Shown here piece after piece: positions 20,099 through 28,083 of a stretch of DNA of 64,000 nucleotides; positions within the stretch are counted from its first letter, which is position 1, and each line of letters opens with the position of its first letter. The DNA is taken from contig NZ_NEVM01000005.1 in NCBI RefSeq assembly GCF_002261225.1, positions 558,001 through 622,000 of the forward strand, given 5' to 3'. Origin of the DNA: Bordetella genomosp. 10. GTDB lineage: Bacteria > Pseudomonadota > Gammaproteobacteria > Burkholderiales > Burkholderiaceae_B. The notes under the pieces were generated by a model. It had not been told where the DNA came from. It did no database searches and worked only from the letters and a program-made list of their open reading frames with translations. The position numbers and the translations under genes are program-made.

Positions 20099-21391
20099 TT
20101 ACTCCAAACCGTGGAACACCGAGTCGTCGGGACCGACGTGCGACGGATGCTGCCACGTGACGTCGCGCATCGAATGCTGCACCAGGCCTTCCACGCCCAG
20201 CAGCACGGCGAAGATGGCCATGCGGATGGGAATCCCGTTATCGGTCTGGCGGAAGATGGCCAGGCGCGGATCGTGGTTGAGGTCGGTGCTCAGGTCGTTG
20301 GCGCCGGGCCGGCTGTCGCGCGGCAAGGGGTGCATGACGATGGTGTCGGGACCGCAATGGGCGTCGATGGTGGCGTGGTTGATCTGGAAATCCGGCGTAT
20401 AGCCTTCCTGGGCCTCGTCGACGAAACGCTCCTTCTGCACCCGCGTCGCGTAGATCACGTCGGCGCCCGACAGGCCGTCGGCCAGGGACGTCTTCTGCTC
20501 GATCACGTTGCCGTTGCGCGCGGCCTGTTCGACGATGTAGGACGGCATTTCCAGCCCCGGCGGCGACACCAGCGTGAACTTCACGCCGCGGTACAGGGCC
20601 AGCAGCTTGATCAGCGAATGCACGGTGCGGCCGTATTTCAGGTCGCCGACCATGGCGATGTGCGCGCCGTCCAGCAGCTTGCCCAGGCGCGAGAACTCGG
20701 TGAGGATGGTGTAGAGGTCCAGCAGCGCCTGGCTGGGATGCTCGCCGGGGCCGTCGCCGCCGTTGACCACCGGGATGTTGGTGGCGCGCGCGAATTCGGC
20801 CACCGACCCCTGCTCCGGATGGCGGATCACCATGGCGTCGACATAACCGCTCATCACGCGGCTGGTGTCGTAGATGGACTCGCCCTTCGCCATCGACGAG
20901 AAGGTGAAGCCGGTGGTGTCGCACACCGACCCGCCCAGGCGGCAGAACGCCGAGCCGAAGCTCACGCGCGTGCGCGTGCTGGCCTCGAAGAACAGGTTGC
21001 CCAGCACCGCCCCTTCCAACACGCGCGACACCTTCTGGCGGCGCGCGATGGGTTGCATCATGTCGGCCACGCGGAACAGGTCTTCCACCGATTCGCGCGT
21101 GAACTGGTCGACCGACAGCAGTTGCGGCTTGCCTTCCACGCTGATGCGGTCGCGCAGGGGACCGGACAGCGCGCTCTGCGTATACTTTTCCAGCAGCACG
21201 TTGTTCTGCACGATTTCCGTGACGAAGCGCTCGACCACTTCCGGCATGGTGCGGAATTCCTGCGACCCTTCCGGCAACAGCCAGGTGTCGAGGGCGCGCC
21301 GCTTGACGCCGATACGCGTGGCGAAGACGTCGCGCGTCAGGTTGAGGCGGCGCATGGCGTCGCGCAGGAAGGCTTGCTGGGAGATGGACAT
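20099..21391 (-). CDS. pyrB: Aspartate carbamoyltransferase-like protein with N-terminal extra domain
   Basis: A 430-residue member of the aspartate/ornithine carbamoyltransferase family; classical PyrB chains have about 310 residues. The catalytic carbamoyl-phosphate loop is STRTR (residues 138-142), and the HPSQALLDLYT helix is at 218-228. The C-terminal HPLPRDSRPGAND differs from the usual HPxPxNR. Residues 1-60 (SISQQAFLRDAMRRLNLTRDVFATRIGVKRRALDTWLLP and on) look like a lambda-repressor-type helix-turn-helix preceding the enzyme. It may be the pathway enzyme or a specialised paralog. A good promoter lies upstream with two TTGCGTATAT repeats. Confidence 0.85.
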   Translation of the reverse strand: MSISQQAFLRDAMRRLNLTRDVFATRIGVKRRALDTWLLPEGSQEFRTMPEVVERFVTEIVQNNVLLEKYTQSALSGPLRDRISVEGKPQLLSVDQFTRESVEDLFRVADMMQPIARRQKVSRVLEGAVLGNLFFEASTRTRVSFGSAFCRLGGSVCDTTGFTFSSMAKGESIYDTSRVMSGYVDAMVIRHPEQGSVAEFARATNIPVVNGGDGPGEHPSQALLDLYTILTEFSRLGKLLDGAHIAMVGDLKYGRTVHSLIKLLALYRGVKFTLVSPPGLEMPSYIVEQAARNGNVIEQKTSLADGLSGADVIYATRVQKERFVDEAQEGYTPDFQINHATIDAHCGPDTIVMHPLPRDSRPGANDLSTDLNHDPRLAIFRQTDNGIPIRMAIFAVLLGVEGLVQHSMRDVTWQHPSHVGPDDSVFHGLE

Positions 21392-21427
21392 GGTCTGGCC
21401 TGCCGATGGGGAGGGGTTATGTACGCG

Positions 21428-21478
21428 TTGCGTATATTAATCTCGGCCAAAAACCATGTCCATGGATTTTGCGTATAT
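21428..21478 (-). promoter_or_regulatory. pyrB-like promoter flanked by 10-bp direct repeats
   Basis: Minus-strand -35 TGGACA (21457-21462), 17-bp spacer, -10 TAATAT (21434-21439). Two identical TTGCGTATAT repeats (plus-strand reading 21428-21437 and 21469-21478) lie 41 bp apart. One covers the -10 and the other lies just upstream of the -35. The first is part of TACGC-GTT-GCGTA. The arrangement suggests an operator pair; the regulator is unknown. Confidence 0.6.
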
Positions 21479-21495
21479 CCAACGCCTGTTCTGGC

Positions 21496-22779
21496 TCAAG
21501 CAGACGCCTGGGGCGCCGTCCGCGCGGCCTTGGCATTGCGCACCTGCAAGGCGATCACCGCGGCCACGACGCCGGTGGCGCCGGAAATCAGGAAGGCGTT
21601 CAGGTAACTGCCCTGCGCGGCCCGCACCACCCCGGCCATGAACGCCGCGCTGGCCGCACCCAACTGGTGGCCGGCGACGATCCAGCCGAACACGATGGGC
21701 GCATCGCGCTCGCCGAAGGACTCGACGGTCAGGCGCAGCGTCGGCGGCACGGTCGCGATCCAGTCCAGGCCATAGAACACCGCGAAGATGCCCAGGCTGT
21801 AGATGGAGAAATCCGAAAACGGCAGGAACATCAGCGACAGGCCGCGCAACCCGTAGTAGACGAACAGCAGCTTGCGCGGATCGTAGCGGTCGGTCAGCCA
21901 GCCGGACGCCGTGGTGCCGACCAGGTCGAACAGGCCCATCAAGGCCAGCAAGCCCGCGGCGCGCACCTCGGCGATGCCCTCGTCATTGCACAGCGCGATG
22001 AAGTGCGTGCCGATCAAGCCGTTGGTCGTGAAGCCGCAGACGAAGAACGTGGCGAACAGGAACCAGAAATTGCGCGTGCGCGCCGCCCGGCCGAGCACCG
22101 AGAAAGCGGCCTTCAGGGGATTGGCGTGGACCGGCGCCGGCGCCCGGTAATCCGCATCGGCGCCATAGGGCACCATGCCGATATCGGACGGCCGCTCCGG
22201 CAGGATCAGCCAGGCCAGGGGCAGCAGGCACAGGCACACCGCCGAAATCGTCAGCACCACGGGCCGCCAGCCGCCGCTTTCGGCCAGCGCGGCCAGGCCG
22301 GGCAGGAAGATCAGCGTGCCGGTCGCCGTGCTGGCCGTGAGCAGCCCCATCATCAGGCCGCGGTGCTTGACGAACCAGCGATTGACCACGGTGGCCCCGA
22401 AAACGATGGCCACGCAGCCGGTGCCGATGCCGGACAGCACGCCCCAGCTTGCGATCAATTGCCAGGGTTGCGTCATCCAGGCGCTGGCGCCGGTGGCGGC
22501 GGCCATCAGCGCCAAGGCGCACAGCAGCGTGCGGCGCACGCCGAAGCTCTGCATCAGGGCCGCCGCGAAAGGCCCGACCAGGCCATAGAGAAAGATGCCG
22601 ATGGCCGCGGACAGCGACGTGATATCGCGATCCCAGCCGAACGCCTTTTCCAGCGGCACGATCAGCACGCCCGGGGCCGACCGTTGGCCCGCGCCCGCCA
22701 GCAAGGCGAGAAACGCGATGGCGACCACCACGAACGCATACTTCTGCCCGAAGGGCGGCCGACGGATTATCGAATTCAT
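21496..22779 (-). CDS. MFS transporter (monocarboxylate-porter-like)
   Basis: A 427-residue transporter with 12 predicted helices. The N-terminal half begins YAFVVVAIAFLALLAGAGQRSAPGV; the cytoplasmic loop 2-3 region (MQSFGVRRTLL) and the second-half loop (DRYDPRKLLF) fit the MFS pattern. It is divergent from a TetR regulator, which probably represses it. No Shine-Dalgarno sequence is visible before the ATG at 22779, and the predicted transcript leader is only about 25 nt. Substrate unknown. Confidence 0.85.
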   Translation of the reverse strand: MNSIIRRPPFGQKYAFVVVAIAFLALLAGAGQRSAPGVLIVPLEKAFGWDRDITSLSAAIGIFLYGLVGPFAAALMQSFGVRRTLLCALALMAAATGASAWMTQPWQLIASWGVLSGIGTGCVAIVFGATVVNRWFVKHRGLMMGLLTASTATGTLIFLPGLAALAESGGWRPVVLTISAVCLCLLPLAWLILPERPSDIGMVPYGADADYRAPAPVHANPLKAAFSVLGRAARTRNFWFLFATFFVCGFTTNGLIGTHFIALCNDEGIAEVRAAGLLALMGLFDLVGTTASGWLTDRYDPRKLLFVYYGLRGLSLMFLPFSDFSIYSLGIFAVFYGLDWIATVPPTLRLTVESFGERDAPIVFGWIVAGHQLGAASAAFMAGVVRAAQGSYLNAFLISGATGVVAAVIALQVRNAKAARTAPQASA

Positions 22780-22839
22780 GTTACTGACCGGTACGTTTCA
22801 GATTGGCGCATAATACGGACCTGGCCTTCGCCCTGTCAA
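22780..22839 (-). promoter_or_regulatory. MFS promoter with TetR-type operator candidate
   Basis: On the minus strand TTGACA (22834-22839), 18-bp spacer, TATTAT (22810-22815): a near-consensus promoter. An imperfect palindrome centred on CCGG (GTTACTGACC/GGTACGTTTC, 22780-22799, 6 of 10 matched) lies in the expected initial transcribed region. It is a good place for the divergent TetR repressor to act. The promoter is convincing, the operator tentative. Confidence 0.65.
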
Positions 22840-22853
22840 GGACATTCGCGACC

Positions 22854-23528
22854 ATGAAAACGCCCTCCTCGAACCCATCGCCCACGCCCTCCCAGGAAGA
22901 CGCGAAACCCCCGCGCGCGGCGGAACGCATCCAGCGCACGGCGGCGGAACTGTTCTATCGGGAAGGCATCCGGGCCGTCGGCGTCGATGAAATCGTCAAC
23001 CGCGCCGGCGCCACCAAGCCCAGCCTGTACCGCAGCTTCGGCTCCAAGGACGAATTGGCCGCCGCCTACCTGCGCGACTACGAATGCCGTTTCTACGAGC
23101 GTTTCGAGGAGGCCATCGCGCCGCATCGGGGCGACCCGCGCGCCCAGCTCATCGCGTATTTCACCTATATCGCCGAGCGCACGGCCTCGCCGGCCTATCG
23201 CGGCTGCGGCCTGACCAACGCCGCCGTGGAGTATCCGCGGACCCAGGACGATGCCGCTCCCCACCCGGCGCGGCAGGTGGCCGAAGACAACAAGCGGGAG
23301 GTCCGGCGCATCTTCCGCGACATGGCGGCCGCCGCGGGCGTGCGCGACGCCGAGGGCCTGGGCGATGCGCTGCTGCTGATCCTGGAAGGTTGTTTCGTCA
23401 CGGTGCAGTTGTTCGAGGCCGACGGCCACCGCCCCTCCCGCGCCGCGCCCGCGGCCGCGCGGCGCCTGATCGACGCCTACTTGGCCGAGAGCGGTCCGGC
23501 CGGCGAGGATGCCGGGCCGGCAAAATGA
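22854..23528 (+). CDS. TetR/AcrR family transcriptional regulator
   Basis: A 224-residue TetR-type regulator. The HTH lies at about residues 22-65 (AAELFYREGIRAVGVDEIVNRAGATKPSLYRSFGSKDEL). The C-terminal ligand domain has the GCGLTNAAVEYP segment common in a subgroup of TetR proteins. I chose the ATG at 22854; a TTG at 22803 in the same frame overlaps the divergent promoter. It very likely controls the adjacent MFS gene. Confidence 0.88.
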   Translation: MKTPSSNPSPTPSQEDAKPPRAAERIQRTAAELFYREGIRAVGVDEIVNRAGATKPSLYRSFGSKDELAAAYLRDYECRFYERFEEAIAPHRGDPRAQLIAYFTYIAERTASPAYRGCGLTNAAVEYPRTQDDAAPHPARQVAEDNKREVRRIFRDMAAAAGVRDAEGLGDALLLILEGCFVTVQLFEADGHRPSRAAPAAARRLIDAYLAESGPAGEDAGPAK

Positions 23529-23594
23529 GCGCGCGGAACTGACCGCCGCGAAGCCGACATCGGCGTCTGCCGCCGCTGCCGCCGAGGCGCGCCG

Positions 23595-24068
23595 CTAGAC
23601 CGTCGCCGCGGCCACGCCGCCCGGCGCGGACGCCGTGGTCCCCAGCATCGCGCTGCTGTTCTGGTAGGACGCATCGTCGCCCGTCATGCCCGCCCCCGCG
23701 CCCACCGCGCTCCAGCAGCCGAGCACGAAGGCGGCCACGGCGCAGCCGTAGGCCAGCACGCTGACGAACAACGGCAGCCAGTGCCCACGCCCGGCCCGGC
23801 CGGCGGCGATCTGGCGGAACAGGCAGAAGTGCGAAAGATAGGAAAACAGCAGGCCCACCGCGCTGCACGCCAGTCCTGCGGTGAACGCCAGCGTCGCCTC
23901 CTGCAGGTCCGGCGGATCGACGTCCGAGCCCACGATGCCCAGCGAGAACGACAGCAACAGCAGCAAGGCGATGCCATTGGCCAGGCCCAGCAGCCGGAAT
24001 CCCGCCAGGGCGTGTTGGGTCAAGGCCTGGTAGGCGTTGGCGGGACGGGTGTTTTCAGGCAAATCCAT
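23595..24068 (-). CDS. Hypothetical membrane protein, three predicted helices
   Basis: A 157-residue protein starting at the ATG at 24068 (MDLPENTRPANAYQAL). Three hydrophobic segments are visible at about residues 22-45, 57-85 and 95-120, followed by a small-residue-rich tail (ASAPGGVAAATV). I do not recognise the family. It is divergent from the small plus-strand genes at 24.2 kb. Confidence 0.65.
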   Translation of the reverse strand: MDLPENTRPANAYQALTQHALAGFRLLGLANGIALLLLLSFSLGIVGSDVDPPDLQEATLAFTAGLACSAVGLLFSYLSHFCLFRQIAAGRAGRGHWLPLFVSVLAYGCAVAAFVLGCWSAVGAGAGMTGDDASYQNSSAMLGTTASAPGGVAAATV

Positions 24069-24217
24069 GAGATGAGGAGACCGAGTACCGAGATTGACTG
24101 GAAGGGACGGAATTGCGGACGGCCAAGCTGGCCGGAAGCACAGCATAGCGGGGAAACGGCGCCGCGGGAACGAGGCTTGCGGCCGCGAAAGTGCCGATAT
24201 ATCAAGGGAGTCCGACA

Positions 24218-24466
24218 ATGAACAAGCGACCCAGCCCCGCCACGCTCCCCCAGGACCACGCCGAAACGCCGCGCGGAACCAGCCTGAACGCGCGGGTTTT
24301 TCCACCCTCGACGCCCGTCGACGTGCCGCGCCTGCCGCCCAGGAAAACGAAGACCGGGGAAACCGACGCGGGGCATGCTCCCGTCGAAACCGACACCGAG
24401 CATAACTGGGCCGACAACACGCAGCCGGCCCCTTACAAGAAGAAAGCCCGCACCTCGATTTTCTGA
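24218..24466 (+). CDS. Small proline-rich orphan protein
   Basis: An 82-residue hydrophilic protein rich in Pro, Thr and Lys (VPRLPPRKTKTGET, AHNWADNT-like middle, KKKARTSIF end). A GGGAG ribosome-binding site lies 8 bp upstream of the ATG at 24218. No signal peptide, helix or known motif; probably disordered. It is followed 40 bp later by another small gene of similar character. Confidence 0.6.
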   Translation: MNKRPSPATLPQDHAETPRGTSLNARVFPPSTPVDVPRLPPRKTKTGETDAGHAPVETDTEHNWADNTQPAPYKKKARTSIF

Positions 24467-24506
24467 GCGCCGGCTTTCCGGTCCATGATCCTGAACGGAG
24501 ACGAAC

Positions 24507-24740
24507 ATGCCCACCACCGCACGCACCCTCAGCCCCGGCGCCGGCAAGCAGCCCGATTACCAGACCCGCGCCGATCTCGTATCGGGCACGCACACCCTGC
24601 CCATGCCCGACCAGCAGCCCATCGTGGCCGGGATGCCGCGCCGCGCGCGCGCCCTGACCGATCCTGGCGATCCCGGCATCCCCCGCCCGGAAGACGACGT
24701 CTACGCCAACGAGGCATCGGACCTGTCGGAAGAACCTTGA
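24507..24740 (+). CDS. Small proline-rich orphan protein
   Basis: A 77-residue acidic, Pro-rich protein (MPDQQPIVAGMPRRAR, DPGDPGIPRPEDDVYANEA). A GGAG precedes the ATG by 9 bp. No recognised family. It probably shares a transcript with the 82-residue gene just upstream and ends 9 bp before a convergent lipoprotein gene. Confidence 0.6.
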   Translation: MPTTARTLSPGAGKQPDYQTRADLVSGTHTLPMPDQQPIVAGMPRRARALTDPGDPGIPRPEDDVYANEASDLSEEP

Positions 24741-24749
24741 GGTCCGTCC

Positions 24750-25259
24750 TTACGCCCCATCCGGAATCTGCTCGCCTTGCAATTCGGGCGCGCGCCGTTC
24801 CAAGGTCGGCGCGGCGTCGCCGCCCGGGCCCTGGCGGCAAGCGGGCGTGGCCGATTGCATGGACTGGCGGGCCGCTTCCATTTCCCGCTGGTCCCAGGGC
24901 TGGCTGCCGAGCACGGTGACGATGGCCGTGGCGTAGCGGGCGGTGTTCACCGGGCCGTCCGGACGCACCTTGATGACCTCCAGCAGCTTGGCCGGCTCGC
25001 CGCGCTTGAAGACGGTCACCGTGCCGGTGGCCGTGCGCTCGTCATAGGACTGGTTGGAGAGGTAGTTGACGCCATAGGCGTACACCACGTCGGTGTGGCA
25101 GACGCGCACGAACTCGCCGGCGCGGCGGAACGCGGCCATGTAATCGGTCTGCACCGGGAAAGTCAGCGTGGGAAAGTTGCCGTCGGATGTGACGCCCTCG
25201 GAGGCGCAACCGCCGAGAAGGACGAGGGCGCTCGCCAAGAGAGGCCGGAAAACGGACAT
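24750..25259 (-). CDS. Putative outer-membrane-targeted lipoprotein
   Basis: A 169-residue protein with a lipoprotein signal ending LVLLGGC (Cys18). The mature part starts ASEGVTSDG, so residue +2 is not Asp and outer-membrane sorting is expected. The conserved-looking core includes VCHTDVVYAYGVNYLSNQSYDERTATGTVTVF. The last about 45 residues are unstructured and Pro/Gln-rich. I do not know the function. Confidence 0.75.
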   Translation of the reverse strand: MSVFRPLLASALVLLGGCASEGVTSDGNFPTLTFPVQTDYMAAFRRAGEFVRVCHTDVVYAYGVNYLSNQSYDERTATGTVTVFKRGEPAKLLEVIKVRPDGPVNTARYATAIVTVLGSQPWDQREMEAARQSMQSATPACRQGPGGDAAPTLERRAPELQGEQIPDGA

Positions 25260-25447
25260 GGATGCTCCAGGGCAAAGATAAGGCTCGAAACCCGGGAATT
25301 ATGCATCAGCGGCGCGCGCCCCCGCCAGGAACGCCCCGCGCCGTATTGCCGGCGCCGAAACGCCGACATGGAAAATCCCCCGTTCGAGATGGCCCCTGCC
25401 CGCCGCCGGCGGTAACGCCCTCTCCCTACTACTCGCCAGCGCTAGCG

Positions 25448-25666
25448 CTACCGCGCCGACATCGGGCCCACATATGCGCCCAGCGCGTTCACGCCCGGCC
25501 GCGTCACCGCGGTCTTGCCCGCGCGCTGCTCGATGTAGTTCAAGGCCTCCAGTTGCCCGCGCACAGGCTGGGGGATATCGAAGCCTACCAACGACGAAGC
25601 CTGCGTACGCAATTCCTTCAGCCAGCGGAACTGCTCGGGCGTCAATGTGGGCGTCGTTCTGAACAT
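25448..25666 (-). CDS. Small hypothetical protein
   Basis: A 72-residue soluble protein (MFRTTPTLTPEQFRWLKELRTQASSLVG start) with an AAGAGG ribosome-binding site before the ATG at 25666. The N-terminal half looks helical (PEQFRWLKELRTQ). Its TAG stop lies inside a perfect 12-bp palindrome, AGCGCTAGCGCT (25438-25449). No family recognised. Confidence 0.55.
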   Translation of the reverse strand: MFRTTPTLTPEQFRWLKELRTQASSLVGFDIPQPVRGQLEALNYIEQRAGKTAVTRPGVNALGAYVGPMSAR

Positions 25667-25806
25667 TTTTCTGCCTCTTGGTGTCGTGCCTCGAATAAGG
25701 AAAATGCGGGAAGCGTGGCCGTTCGCCGCCCACGCCCCCGCGCCAACCACCAGGTCCGCTTGGTCGGGCAGCGCCGGCCGGCGGACTTCAGCCTGCGACC
25801 GATTGC

Positions 25807-25944
25807 TTATGAATGACGATCGGCCGCATTCTGGATTTTTTCGCCGCCGCGCTCGATGTCCTGGCCGGCGCCGTGCACGGTGTTGCAACCCGCGACGAGG
25901 GCGGAAAAAGCAAGCATCACAACGAGAAAGGCTTTGTTCTTCAT
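25807..25944 (-). CDS. Entericidin-like small lipoprotein
   Basis: A 45-residue lipoprotein: signal MKNKAFLVVMLAFSALVAGC with the cysteine at 20, then NTVHGAGQDIERGGEKIQNAA. The GxGxDIxxGGxxIxxAA pattern is the entericidin A/B signature, known for small stress-related membrane lipoproteins and a toxin/antidote pair. AAAGGA precedes the ATG. Only one entericidin is seen here, so no antidote pairing can be claimed. Confidence 0.85.
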   Translation of the reverse strand: MKNKAFLVVMLAFSALVAGCNTVHGAGQDIERGGEKIQNAADRHS

Positions 25945-26126
25945 GGTCTTTCCTTTGTTGGCGATAAAAAGAAAAATCGATGGAAACATCGACTCCGCCT
26001 GCTCATCAGCAAATGACGTGCCCAAGGAAGTTCCCGGCGGCCGTCCCCGCCGCCAGCCTTCTGATCCGCGCGCCCCGGGCATGCGGCATGCATCGGAGCA
26101 GCCCGCACCCACCCAGGAGACCTGCC

Positions 26127-26336
26127 ATGTCCAGCATTGCACCCAACACGCTCAACCCGCGCAGCCCCGACTCGGCCGACATCGCCGAGGAAATCGCCCG
26201 CAACGCCGTGCCGGCCTCGCACCGCGAGCCGGCGCCGGGCGAACCGCCCCTGCCCGACGAACCGCCGCTTCCCGGCGATCCTCCGCTGCCCGGCGACCCG
26301 CCGGGATCGCCGCCCTCGCCCCAGGCCCGGGGGTGA
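26127..26336 (+). CDS. Small protein with PPLPGD tandem repeats
   Basis: A 69-residue protein whose second half is three six-residue repeats, PPLPDE-PPLPGD-PPLPGD, followed by PPGSPPSP. The first 30 residues (SADIAEEIARNAV) look helical. A GGAG ribosome-binding site lies 7 bp before the ATG. The repeats are encoded by near-identical 18-bp units. This is the third small Pro-rich orphan gene in 2.1 kb. The repeat could form a polyproline II rod or an adaptor for SH3-like partners; function unknown. Confidence 0.6.
   Translation: MSSIAPNTLNPRSPDSADIAEEIARNAVPASHREPAPGEPPLPDEPPLPGDPPLPGDPPGSPPSPQARG
26244..26297 (+). repeat. 18-bp tandem repeat, three units, inside the Pro-rich gene
   Basis: Three in-frame 18-bp units encode PPLP(D/G)(E/D). 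Similar units can expand or contract by slippage, so length variation between strains is expected. Confidence 0.7.
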
Positions 26337-26406
26337 ACTACACTTGCGCCTGCGGCCGCATGACGCGGCCGCGCGACTTTGCGCCATAAGCGGCGCCGGA
26401 CCTGTC

Positions 26407-28029
26407 ATGCTGCGCATATCAGAAATCAAACTGCCCCTCGATCATGCCGAGGAGGCCCTGCGTTCCGCCATCGTCCAAAAGCTGGAGATCGCGGACGACG
26501 AGCTCCTTTCCTTTTCCATCTACCGCCGCGGCTACGACGCCCGCAAGCAGGCCAACATCCTGCTCGTGTACTCCGTCGACGCCGTGCTGCGCGACGAGGC
26601 CGCCGTGCTGGCGCGCCACGGCGGCTCGCCGCACGTGGCCCCGACGCCGGACATGACCTACCGCTTCGTCGCCGACGCCGGCGCGGCGCCCGGCGCCGCG
26701 CGGCCCGTCGTCGTGGGCATGGGTCCCTGTGGCCTGTTCGCCGGCCTGATCCTGGCGCAAATGGGCTTTCGTCCCATCATCCTGGAACGCGGCAAGGCCG
26801 TGCGCGAGCGCACCAAGGACACCTGGGGCCTGTGGCGCAAGGAAGTGCTCCATCCCGAATCCAACGTGCAGTTCGGCGAAGGCGGCGCCGGCACCTTTTC
26901 CGACGGCAAGCTCTACAGCCAGATCAAGGACCCGCGCCATCTCGGCCGCAAGGTGCTGGACGAATTCGTGCGGGCCGGCGCGCCCGAGGAAATCCTCTAC
27001 GTCAGCAAGCCCCACATCGGCACCTTCCGCCTGGTCAGCATGGTGGAAAAGATGCGCGCCACCATCGAATCGCTGGGCGGCGAAGTGCGCTTCGAGCAGC
27101 GCGTGGCGGACCTCGACCTGCATCATGGCCAACTGCGCGGGCTGACCCTGGCCAGCGGCGAATACCTGCCCTGCACGCACCTGGTGCTGGCCATCGGCCA
27201 CAGCGCGCGCGACACCTTCGAGATGCTGCATGAACGCGGCGTCTTCCTGGAAGCCAAGCCCTTCTCCATCGGCTTTCGCATCGAGCATCCGCAATCGCTC
27301 ATCGACCGCGCGCGCTTCGGCAAGTTCGTGCGCCATCCCCTGCTGGGCGCGGCCGACTACAAGCTGGTGCATCACGCCGGCAACGGGCGCTCGGTCTACA
27401 GTTTCTGCATGTGCCCGGGCGGCACGGTGGTGGCGGCGACCTCCGAACCCAACCGCGTGGTGACCAATGGCATGAGCCAGTATTCCCGCGCGGAACGCAA
27501 CGCCAACGCCGGCATCGTGGTCGGCATCACGCCGGACGATTATCCCGGCGGTCCCCTGGCCGGCATCGCCTTCCAGCGGCAATGGGAATCGCGCGCCTAC
27601 GAATTGGGCGGCGGCGGCTACCATGCCCCCGGCCAGACCGTCGGCGACTTCGTCGCGGGACGGCCCTCCACCGCGCTGGGTTCGGTGCAGCCCTCCTACA
27701 AGCCCGGCGTCACGCCCACCGACCTGTCCACGGCGCTGCCGGACTACGCCATCGAAGCCATCCGCGAGGCCCTGCCCGCCTTCGATCGCAAGCTCAAGGG
27801 CTACGCCATGCACGACGCCGTGCTGACCGGCGTCGAGACCCGCACCTCGTCGCCGCTGCGCATCACGCGCAACAACGACGACTATCAAAGCGTCAACACC
27901 GCCGGCCTGTTCCCGGCGGGCGAAGGCGCGGGCTATGCCGGCGGCATCTATTCCGCCGCCATCGACGGCATCGAAGTCGCGGAAGCCGTCGCGCGCGACA
28001 TCGTGGCGCGCCAGGCGAAAGCGGCGTAG
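26407..28029 (+). CDS. NAD(P)/FAD-dependent oxidoreductase (COG2509-like)
   Basis: A 540-residue flavoprotein. An N-terminal domain of about 90 residues (MLRISEIKLPLDHAEEALRSAI, with YRRGYDARKQANILLVYSVD) precedes the FAD-binding Rossmann motif GMGPCGLFAG (residues 104-113). Further signatures are NVQFGEGGAGTFSDGKL and the C-terminal GLFPAGEGAGYAGGI. This is the architecture of the FAD-dependent dehydrogenases grouped as COG2509, whose substrate is unknown. ATG at 26407. Confidence 0.85.
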   Translation: MLRISEIKLPLDHAEEALRSAIVQKLEIADDELLSFSIYRRGYDARKQANILLVYSVDAVLRDEAAVLARHGGSPHVAPTPDMTYRFVADAGAAPGAARPVVVGMGPCGLFAGLILAQMGFRPIILERGKAVRERTKDTWGLWRKEVLHPESNVQFGEGGAGTFSDGKLYSQIKDPRHLGRKVLDEFVRAGAPEEILYVSKPHIGTFRLVSMVEKMRATIESLGGEVRFEQRVADLDLHHGQLRGLTLASGEYLPCTHLVLAIGHSARDTFEMLHERGVFLEAKPFSIGFRIEHPQSLIDRARFGKFVRHPLLGAADYKLVHHAGNGRSVYSFCMCPGGTVVAATSEPNRVVTNGMSQYSRAERNANAGIVVGITPDDYPGGPLAGIAFQRQWESRAYELGGGGYHAPGQTVGDFVAGRPSTALGSVQPSYKPGVTPTDLSTALPDYAIEAIREALPAFDRKLKGYAMHDAVLTGVETRTSSPLRITRNNDDYQSVNTAGLFPAGEGAGYAGGIYSAAIDGIEVAEAVARDIVARQAKAA

Positions 28030-28083
28030 GCGCCGCGGCGGGTAGCGTGCCCCGTTACGCGTGCGAATTTCCGGGGCTCGCCG

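Noticed and set aside
20087..22857. Long plus-strand frames opposite pyrB-like and MFS genes
   Set aside because: Shadows of well-supported minus-strand genes; no ribosome-binding site and no recognisable domain.
25807..25944. Entericidin considered as half of a toxin-antidote pair
   Set aside because: Only one entericidin-like gene is present; the neighbours are unrelated.
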